A stretch of 5,262 bases of DNA, from assembly GCA_003219095.1 (NCBI GenBank), contig QHPM01000050.1, positions 1 through 5,262 of the forward strand. Reading direction: 5' to 3'. Numbering within the stretch: position 1 is the first letter of the stretch; each line of letters opens with the position of its first letter. The translations under genes and the position numbers were made by a program. This stretch comes from Verrucomicrobiota bacterium (GTDB lineage Bacteria; Verrucomicrobiota; Verrucomicrobiia; Chthoniobacterales; UBA10450). Below, piece by piece: positions 1 through 4,493 of this stretch. A model generated the notes under the pieces. The model was not told where the DNA came from. It did no database searches and saw nothing but the letters and a program-made list of their open reading frames with translations.

Positions 1-817
1 AAAATGCCGCAAAAGATAGCGCGCTGATCAGACATCCACCGCCAAACGCCAGGGCAGTCAGCAACTGAGCGAGATGCGACGGTCGCGTTAGCGATGAGAC
101 AGCGGAAGAAATGATCATTGCTTCGCTAAAAAGCCCATGACCGTAGGCTTCGTCTGTCAGGGTTTCGTAAGTGAAAAGGACGGCCAGGGGAAGCAATAGA
201 ACTATAAGTTGTACCGTAAACCGCCGATCTCGTGCCAGCGTGTAAGTAGCGAGTAAGGGGACGAGACAAATTCCAAAATACTTCGTCAGGGTAGCGGCAG
301 AAATTAGCCCTGCCGAAACGAGCAAACGCCACGATTGTTGTCGACCCAGCCCGGCAAGCCAGAATTCCAGCGCCCACAGCCAAAGCGCCAGCATCATCAC
401 GTCACACATCACGCTCGTCGCCGAAACAAGAAATACGGGAGTGAAGATTGTGACCAGCGCAGCTATGAACGGCTCGCGACTGAAGCGGCGCGCGAGTGCA
501 AACGTTCCCAAGACCGACAATACGGTCCAAAAGAAAAAGGCCGAATGCAGCGCCATTTCGCTCCAACCAAAGACGCTTGCGACGGCCGCGATAAAGTACG
601 AACAAAGCGGCGGATTTTGCATGACCAACGACATTGGTTGCGTAAACGAAGACCAGTTCACATCGAAGCCGTACGGATCGAGTGGATGTTTGGCGATTTG
701 CTGGGCCATCCAAAGGAAAAGCGGATCGTCAGCATTAAAGGCTTTATTGAAGAACGGCGCGAGCGCAGCAGCGGTGATTAGCGCGAGTAATGCCTGCGGC
801 TTGTATGAGCTTCGCAT
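1..817 (-). CDS. GT39-family (PMT/ArnT-like) membrane glycosyltransferase, N-terminal 272 codons, C-terminus cut by window edge
   Basis: Reading the minus strand from the ATG at 817-815 gives 272 codons with no stop down to base 1, so the gene continues outside the window. The product begins MRSSYKPQALLALITAAALA and is very hydrophobic, with likely membrane segments near residues 8-23, 92-108, 117-133, 138-156, 183-195, 202-217 and 249-272. After the first segment comes an acidic pair in FNADDPLFLW (Asp30, Asp31), where GT-C enzymes of this family carry the catalytic acidic residue in the first external loop. Further family-like pieces are HPLDPYGF (44-51), QNPPL (67-71), SVMCDVMMLALW (135-146) and TLTKYFGI (176-183). 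Family knowledge: such enzymes transfer a sugar from a polyprenyl-phosphate donor on the outer face of the inner membrane; the acceptor cannot be told here. The start is well bounded: an in-frame TAA lies six codons upstream, and the next Met (37) would lose the first segment and the acidic pair. No Shine-Dalgarno sequence is visible. It is divergent from yajC. Confidence 0.88.
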   Translation of the reverse strand, partial: MRSSYKPQALLALITAAALAPFFNKAFNADDPLFLWMAQQIAKHPLDPYGFDVNWSSFTQPMSLVMQNPPLCSYFIAAVASVFGWSEMALHSAFFFWTVLSVLGTFALARRFSREPFIAALVTIFTPVFLVSATSVMCDVMMLALWLWALEFWLAGLGRQQSWRLLVSAGLISAATLTKYFGICLVPLLATYTLARDRRFTVQLIVLLLPLAVLFTYETLTDEAYGHGLFSEAMIISSAVSSLTRPSHLAQLLTALAFGGGCLISALSFAAF

Positions 818-831
818 GATTAAATGCGGTT

Positions 832-860
832 CTTAGAAACCCTCGCGTCACTGGTGTCAA
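832..860 (-). promoter_or_regulatory. Predicted sigma70-type promoter for the GT39 gene
   Basis: On the minus strand a perfect -35 box TTGACA (860-855) is followed by a 17-bp spacer and TCTAAG (837-832), which matches 4 of 6 bases of the -10 consensus. Transcription would start near 825, leaving a leader of only about 8 nucleotides before the ATG at 817. This fits the absence of a Shine-Dalgarno sequence and suggests a nearly leaderless message. The -35 overlaps a small perfect inverted repeat (GGTGT at 853-857, ACACC at 861-865), which may be chance. Confidence 0.45.
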
Positions 861-959
861 ACACCCAATCTTAACGCAAGGACTTGGCCGCCCGTCGAAA
901 AGATTCTCGGCGGTGTTAATCACGGGCGACTCTCGACCTGACGGAAGGCACACGGTGAA

Positions 960-989
960 TTGATCGCAGCGATTCGATTTCCTTCTAAA
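960..989 (+). promoter_or_regulatory. Tentative promoter for yajC-secDF
   Basis: TTGATC and TCTAAA are separated by 18 bp, about 95 bp before the yajC ATG. Both boxes are only partial matches, and the choice rests on spacing and on there being no better rightward candidate in the gap. Confidence 0.22.
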
Positions 990-1084
990 AAATGGCGCGG
1001 TGACAGCCACAAAGCTTCGTCTTCCAACTAAAAAATTGCAGGCGGCGCGAGTAAGATTAAGCTCCGACTCCCGTCTACTACCTG

Positions 1085-1414
1085 ATGATTTTACTCACGC
1101 TCTTAGCTCAAGCGCAGACCGGCCCACCCGGCAGCGCCGCCAGTCCCGGCGGCGGATTCAATCTTTTCGTCCCGCTCATCTTCGTTCTGATCATCTTCTA
1201 TTTTATCGGGATTCGACCGCAGGCGAAGCGACAAAAGGAACAGCAACAATTAGTCAGTGCGCTCAAAACCGGCGATCGGGTTGTAACCAGTTCCGGCATT
1301 CACGGTCTCATTGCCAATGTAAAAGATTCCACTGTAATCGTGAAAGTTGCGGATAACGTGAAGATCGAGATGGAAAAATCGGCCATCGCGAGCGTCGCGA
1401 AAGCGGCGGAGTGA
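1085..1414 (+). CDS. yajC: Preprotein translocase subunit YajC
   Basis: The 109-residue product has the standard YajC build and length. It has a short hydrophobic N-terminus (MILLTLLAQAQ), a Pro/Gly-rich linker (residues 13-24), one strong membrane segment (about 27-43) ending in the family signature IGIRPQAKRQKEQ, and a small cytosolic beta domain. That domain carries LKTGDRVVTSSGIHGLI (60-76) and KIEMEKSAI (93-101). Family knowledge: YajC is a small inner-membrane protein that associates with SecD and SecF and with the SecYEG translocon; it is not essential in E. coli. The secDF gene follows 95 bp downstream on the same strand, the classic yajC-secD-secF order, so co-transcription is likely. 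The first ATG is used; no Shine-Dalgarno sequence precedes it. The residues following Met1 are already hydrophobic, so a shorter start is less likely. Confidence 0.95.
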   Translation: MILLTLLAQAQTGPPGSAASPGGGFNLFVPLIFVLIIFYFIGIRPQAKRQKEQQQLVSALKTGDRVVTSSGIHGLIANVKDSTVIVKVADNVKIEMEKSAIASVAKAAE

Positions 1415-1422
1415 CGGAGAAT

Positions 1423-1446
1423 TGGGGTGCTGGACTAATGGAGTAA
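1423..1446. repeat. Three tandem 8-bp units after yajC
   Basis: TGGGGTGC (1423-1430), TGGACTAA (1431-1438) and TGGAGTAA (1439-1446) lie head to tail with period 8, starting 8 bp after the yajC stop. The second and third units differ at one base; the first is more diverged. No function is apparent. It has no terminator-like stem, so it should not stop transcription into secDF. Confidence 0.5.
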
Positions 1447-1473
1447 TCAAGAATGTGATGTGCCGATGACCGA

Positions 1474-1506
1474 CAATTACCAATCAGTAATCCGCAATTA
1501 GTAATC
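1474..1506. repeat. Degenerate tandem repeat at the secDF translation start
   Basis: CAATCAGTAATC (1481-1492) and CAATTAGTAATC (1495-1506) are near-identical 12-mers at a 14-bp period. They are preceded by a partial copy, CAATTAC (1474-1480). The shared heptamer AGTAATC also occurs at 1442-1448. The array ends 3 bp before the secDF ATG and fills the place where a ribosome binding site would sit. ATTAC (1476-1480) can pair with either GTAAT copy (1487-1491 or 1501-1505), so alternative weak hairpins are possible. Confidence 0.55.
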
Positions 1507-1509
1507 GGA

Positions 1510-3852
1510 ATGAGTCCCGCGTTCACATTTTTCATCGGGCTGTTGTTGCTTATCCTCTTCGGCTGGTATTTCGCCACTGATTACGGACCCCGAAAACGGC
1601 TCCTCGCTATGCTTCTCGCGGCGATGCTGGTCGCATTCAGTATCGCTAACATCTGGCCGCCGGAGAAGAAAATCGCGCTCGGTCTCGATATCAAGGGCGG
1701 CACCTCGTTTCTGATCAAGCTCCAGCAGGTCGACAAGGACAAGCCGATCACGCCCGGTTTGCTCGATCAGGCTGTGGAAGTGATCCGCAAGCGGGTCGAT
1801 TATTTTGGCGCCGGCGAACCCATCATTAGCCCGGTCGGCCAAGACCGAATCCTGGTCCAGATCCCGGGGCTGGATACCGCAAAGATTCAGGAGGCGCGCG
1901 ATCAACTTTCACGCGTAGCCAAGCTCGAATTTCGGCTGGTTTATCCGGATAACGGCGAGCGGCTGGCCGCGATCGACAAGGGAACCGACGTAGTACCGCC
2001 GGAATACAAAATCGAGAATCATAAACGCGTGGCTGAGGATACGGAGAAAGCGACGACTGAGCGGTTGCTGGTGAAAAAGAAAGCCGACCTCGGGGGCGAT
2101 CGCGTCTCAAGTTCGAATGCTATTTACGGCAATGAAGGCTGGACGGTGCAGTTAAAGTTCGATAGCGAGGGTGCAAAAAAATTCGGGCAGATTACGGAGC
2201 AATTCAAAGGTCATCGCTTCGCCATTGTCCTGGACGGCGTCATCCTATCGGCACCGGTCATTCGCGATGCCATTTATGGCGGCGACGCTGTCATCACCGG
2301 TCAGTTCACCGAAAAAGAGGCGCGCGGTCTCGCCAGCGCGCTGGAGAATCCGTTGCAAACACCGGTCAGCATCGAGGAAGAGCGCAGCGTGTCACCAACA
2401 TTGGGGGCGGATTCGATTCGCGCGAGTATTATGGCAGGTCTGGTCGGCCTGGGCATCACGCTCGTGTGCGTCGCGGTTTATTATCGTTTTGCTGGCATCA
2501 TCGCGTGCCTGGCGCTGCTGGTAAACATCGTGCTGCTCATCGGCGCGCTGACCATGTTCCGTTTCGTTCTGACGTTGCCGGGGATTGCTGGAATCATTTT
2601 GACGATCGGTCTCGCGGTCGATGCCAGTGTACTGGTTTACGAGCGCTTGCGTGAAGAACTCGCGCTTGGCAAATCGCTTAAGATCGCGATCCAGGCCGCC
2701 TATGAAAAGGCATTCAGCTCAATCTTTGATGCCAACGTAACCACGTTGATCACCGCGGTCATTTTGTTCTGGAAAGCGAGCGGCCCGGTCAAGGGCTTTG
2801 CTATCTCCCTTACGCTCGGAATTTTGGCGTCGCTTTTTACCGCCCTCATCGTTGGGCGCAACATCTTTGAATTCTTCGTCGATACCGGTCGTTTGAAAAA
2901 GATTTCGATGCTGCATCTCATTTCGTCGCAGAACATCAACTTCCTGGGCAAAGGTTTTCTCGCCTGCATGTGCTCGCTCGCGCTCATCATTGCGGGCGCG
3001 ACCTCGTTCTATGTTCGCGGTGAAAAGAACTTCGGCGTCGATTTCCGCGGGGGCGATTTGATTACTCTGAGCTCGCCGCAGACGATCGACGTCGGGCAAG
3101 TGCGCTCGGCCCTGCAACCGATCAACCTGGCGGACGCATCAATCCAGGAATCGAACCAGGGCGGGAAAAATTACATTACCGTGCGCACGCCTTTGCACAC
3201 CAGCGACGCGGTTGAAAAACAAATCATGACCGCGATGCCGCAGGCCCAGTTCAGAGTGGAAGGGGCGGAACGAGTCGGCGCACTGGTCGGTGGTGAGCTG
3301 GCGCGCAGCTCATTGATCGCCCTCGGATTGGGTATCTTTGGGATTCTGGTTTTCGTTTGGCTCCGATTCGAGCTTTCGTTCGCCGTGGGCGCGATCGTCG
3401 CGCTGGTGCATGATGTTACTATCACGGTGGGAATGTTCTCGCTCCTGCACCGCGAGCTTACTCTCACCATGGTGGGCGCTGTGCTTACTATTGCCGGTTA
3501 TTCCATTAACGACACTATCGTTGTTTACGATCGGATCCGCGAAGGTTTGGCCAGTGGACGCAAAGGTTCGATCGAACAGATCATGAACGAAAGCATCAAT
3601 CAGACGTTGAGCCGGACTATCCTTACCAGCACCGTCACGTTGATCCCGATTCTGTGTCTGTTCTTGTTCGGCGGCGCGGTCCTGCGCGATTTCTCCCTGG
3701 CCATCATCATCGGGGTAGTCGTCGGGACCTACTCCTCCATCTTCATCGCCTCGCCCATTGTCCTTTGGTGGACCCGCGCCCGCGGCGGGAGCAAAACCAG
3801 CCTCCAACGCGAAATCACTTCCAAACAAACCAAGCCGGCGACCGCAAGCTAG
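1510..3852 (+). CDS. secDF: Protein translocase SecDF, single-chain SecD-SecF fusion
   Basis: The 780-residue inner-membrane protein uses the proton gradient to drive late steps of Sec export. SecD half: membrane segments about 5-23 and 31-48, LGLDIKGG (57-64) opening the large P1 periplasmic domain (to about 297), SVSPTLGADSI (293-303), then segments about 306-325, 328-349, 354-378, 404-421 and 428-456. AVDASVLVYER (369-379) holds the proton-relay Asp371. SecF half: segment about 480-502, FGVDFRGG (508-515) opening the P4 domain, GAERVG (585-590), segments about 600-618, 625-645, 650-673, 704-722 and 728-754. GYSINDTIVVYDRIR (663-677) holds Asp668, and Arg702 lies 34 residues later. These three match, by motif and spacing, Asp340, Asp637 and Arg671 of Thermus SecDF, so the pump should be active. 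The first segment is extra compared with the usual 12. The join (about 457-480) has no stop or frame change. No SD sequence is visible. Confidence 0.97.
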   Translation: MSPAFTFFIGLLLLILFGWYFATDYGPRKRLLAMLLAAMLVAFSIANIWPPEKKIALGLDIKGGTSFLIKLQQVDKDKPITPGLLDQAVEVIRKRVDYFGAGEPIISPVGQDRILVQIPGLDTAKIQEARDQLSRVAKLEFRLVYPDNGERLAAIDKGTDVVPPEYKIENHKRVAEDTEKATTERLLVKKKADLGGDRVSSSNAIYGNEGWTVQLKFDSEGAKKFGQITEQFKGHRFAIVLDGVILSAPVIRDAIYGGDAVITGQFTEKEARGLASALENPLQTPVSIEEERSVSPTLGADSIRASIMAGLVGLGITLVCVAVYYRFAGIIACLALLVNIVLLIGALTMFRFVLTLPGIAGIILTIGLAVDASVLVYERLREELALGKSLKIAIQAAYEKAFSSIFDANVTTLITAVILFWKASGPVKGFAISLTLGILASLFTALIVGRNIFEFFVDTGRLKKISMLHLISSQNINFLGKGFLACMCSLALIIAGATSFYVRGEKNFGVDFRGGDLITLSSPQTIDVGQVRSALQPINLADASIQESNQGGKNYITVRTPLHTSDAVEKQIMTAMPQAQFRVEGAERVGALVGGELARSSLIALGLGIFGILVFVWLRFELSFAVGAIVALVHDVTITVGMFSLLHRELTLTMVGAVLTIAGYSINDTIVVYDRIREGLASGRKGSIEQIMNESINQTLSRTILTSTVTLIPILCLFLFGGAVLRDFSLAIIIGVVVGTYSSIFIASPIVLWWTRARGGSKTSLQREITSKQTKPATAS

Positions 3853-3952
3853 CTTTTAACCGCGGATTACGCTACTGACGCGGATAAAGGGAAATGAGCC
3901 ATGTACGTTCCGAACCGCACAGACGGAGAGGGACCTCCCGCCCGGACTATGG

Positions 3953-3974
3953 TTGCACAAGCTGTCTTGTGTGA
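3953..3974. other. Hairpin inside the secDF-rpsU repeat region
   Basis: CACAAG (3956-3961) and CTTGTG (3966-3971) form a perfect 6-bp stem around the loop CTGT. It extends outward by two G-U pairs and one U-A pair to 3953/3974. There is no T-run after it, so it is not an obvious terminator. Confidence 0.5.
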
Positions 3975-4000
3975 TGCACGATTTTATGTGAGATCCCTCA

Positions 4001-4016
4001 CCCGAAAGCGTTCGGG
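4001..4016. other. Hairpin inside the secDF-rpsU repeat region
   Basis: CCCGAA (4001-4006), loop AGCG, TTCGGG (4011-4016) is a perfect GC-rich 6-bp stem. The flank (GAGATCCCTCA before, GTTCGAGATAACG after) recalls a kind of dispersed bacterial repeat in which GAGATCCCTC is followed by a hairpin and a GATGAC-like tail; that likeness is from memory. No T-run follows on the plus strand. It is the strongest stem between secDF and rpsU, and could affect secDF mRNA 3' stability. Confidence 0.5.
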
Positions 4017-4137
4017 GTTCGAGATAACGGAGAATTGCGAGTGGCGCGCCCAGCCTTTTTCCGATCCGTCTAATCCGTGCTATCCGCGGCTGAATTTCCT
4101 TCGTGCGGCGTCCTCAGAGGCCCTTACCAGACGCCAT

Positions 4138-4167
4138 TTGACTGGTCGTGGACGGCCGGAGTAAATT
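4138..4167 (+). promoter_or_regulatory. Predicted sigma70-type promoter for rpsU
   Basis: TTGACT (4138-4143, 5 of 6 consensus) is followed after 18 bp by TAAATT (4162-4167, 4 of 6). Transcription would begin near 4174, giving a leader of about 46 nucleotides. It lies just outside the repeat-like region, which supports rpsU having its own promoter rather than depending on secDF read-through. Confidence 0.4.
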
Positions 4168-4170
4168 GGC

Positions 4171-4195
4171 TTTGCCCAAGGTTGGAATGGGCAAA
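4171..4195 (+). promoter_or_regulatory. Leader hairpin upstream of rpsU
   Basis: TTTGCCCA (4171-4178) and TGGGCAAA (4188-4195) are perfect 8-bp reverse complements around a 9-nt loop, followed by TTTT (4196-4199). A second, exclusive small stem, CCAA/TTGG (4176-4185), overlaps it. The hairpin ends 13 nt before the Shine-Dalgarno sequence. It could be a leader element, a weak attenuator or a protein-binding operator. If transcription starts at 4174 rather than a few bases earlier, only the inner five pairs would form in RNA. Confidence 0.4.
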
Positions 4196-4208
4196 TTTTC
4201 TTGGAATC

Positions 4209-4214
4209 GAGGTG
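4209..4214 (+). promoter_or_regulatory. Shine-Dalgarno sequence that fixes the rpsU start
   Basis: GAGGTG lies 5 nt before the ATG at 4220. It is the only strong Shine-Dalgarno match in front of a recognised gene in this window, and it decides the start: the in-frame ATG at 4148 would add 24 residues unlike any S21, from what is evidently leader sequence. Confidence 0.75.
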
Positions 4215-4219
4215 AATTG

Positions 4220-4420
4220 ATGCCAGAAGTCATTGTTCGAAAAGGCGAACCAGTGGATCGCGCGCTGAAGCGACTGAAAAGCAAGCTGGACGCGGAAGGC
4301 ATCCTCGATGAAGTGCGACGCTTGCGCGCGTTTGAGACACCGAATCAAAAGAGCAGGCGCAAAGCCAAAGCCAACGCCAAACGCGGCCGCACCAAGTTTC
4401 GGTTCAATCCAAACGGCTAA
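4220..4420 (+). CDS. rpsU: 30S ribosomal protein S21 (bS21)
   Basis: The 66-residue product is a full-length bS21 (family usually about 60-70 residues). It begins MPEVIVRKGEPVDRALKRLK, carrying the family's N-terminal V.V..GE..D.ALKR.K pattern. An acidic and basic helical middle (LDAEGILDEVRRLRAFETP, residues 23-41) follows, then a strongly basic tail (KSRRKAKANAKRGRTKFRF). Family knowledge: bS21 binds the 30S platform next to the 3' end of 16S rRNA, where the anti-Shine-Dalgarno sequence lies, and assists initiation. The gene stands alone, with its own predicted promoter, leader hairpin and ribosome binding site before it and a terminator after it. It is convergent with the SUMF1-fold gene. 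The basic tail is rich in Lys, Arg and Ala but not abnormal for the family. Confidence 0.94.
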   Translation: MPEVIVRKGEPVDRALKRLKSKLDAEGILDEVRRLRAFETPNQKSRRKAKANAKRGRTKFRFNPNG

Positions 4421-4448
4421 CGGAAGCCTCGCCAATATTGATTTCGAG

Positions 4449-4472
4449 AACGCGGCGGTGAGCCGCGTTTTT
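4449..4472 (+). terminator. Rho-independent terminator of rpsU
   Basis: AACGCGGC (4449-4456), loop GGTGA, GCCGCGTT (4462-4469) make a perfect 8-bp GC-rich stem. A T-run follows on the plus strand (4468-4472, then CG and TTTT). It starts 28 bp after the rpsU stop. On the minus strand the stem is followed by TCTCGAAAT, a poor T-run, so it serves mainly rpsU. It lies between the two convergent stop codons. Confidence 0.85.
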
Positions 4473-4493
4473 CGTTTTATGAGCCGGCAGCCT

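Larger units (their letters stand above)
818..1084. other. Divergent intergenic region between the GT39 gene and yajC
   Basis: No credible coding sequence, tRNA or long repeat is visible. The left end holds the predicted GT39 promoter. For yajC the best rightward candidate is TTGATC (960-965), an 18-bp spacer and TCTAAA (984-989), each box matching 4 of 6 consensus bases. That would give a leader of about 90 nucleotides. This yajC promoter is weakly supported. The roughly 20 bases before the yajC ATG (CGACTCCCGTCTACTACCTG) contain no Shine-Dalgarno match. Confidence 0.5.
3855..4097. repeat. Possible non-autonomous repeat element with imperfect inverted ends
   Basis: This gene-free stretch starts just after the secDF stop. 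Its left arm has CCGCGGAT (3860-3867) and then GACGCGGATAAAGG (3877-3890). The right arm, read in reverse, gives ATCCGCGG (4082-4089) and a related GACGGAT...AAAAAGG block (4054-4072). The right arm itself is built of near-tandem ATCCG units (4065, 4073 and 4082). Two hairpins sit inside. The layout of inverted ends with structured filler and no protein resembles dispersed MITE-like or REP-like repeats, and arms of this AATCCGTG/GCGGAT type are, from memory, common in environmental Verrucomicrobiota genomes. No target-site duplication could be identified with confidence. It could instead be two independent short repeats. Confidence 0.5.

Noticed and set aside
335..836. Overlapping plus-strand frames of 131-148 codons in the left region
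   Set aside because: They are antisense to the GT39 gene, whose translation is clearly protein-like and membrane-spanning. The plus-strand products are Arg/Lys-rich and featureless.
853..865. GGTGT-CAA-ACACC inverted repeat as an operator
   Set aside because: It has only five base pairs with a 3-nt gap and overlaps the -35 box; too short to call without comparative data.
3310..3828. A 172-codon minus-strand frame inside secDF
   Set aside because: It is antisense to the conserved SecF half. Its Asp/Gln/His/Arg-rich composition is what membrane-protein codons give when read in reverse.
3853..4137. CRISPR array or tRNA in the secDF-rpsU gap
   Set aside because: There are no regularly spaced identical repeats with unique spacers, and no cloverleaf with anticodon arm and CCA end could be drawn.
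3901..4164. An 87-codon plus-strand frame preceded by an SD-like AAAGGG at good spacing
   Set aside because: It runs through the inverted-repeat arms and both hairpins, its translation has no recognisable domain or membrane pattern, and it overlaps the rpsU promoter. The SD-like sequence is part of the left repeat arm.
4148..4219. An upstream in-frame ATG that would lengthen S21 by 24 residues
   Set aside because: Those residues lie in the leader containing the promoter -10 box and hairpin. The ATG at 4220 has the SD sequence and gives the normal S21 length and N-terminus.
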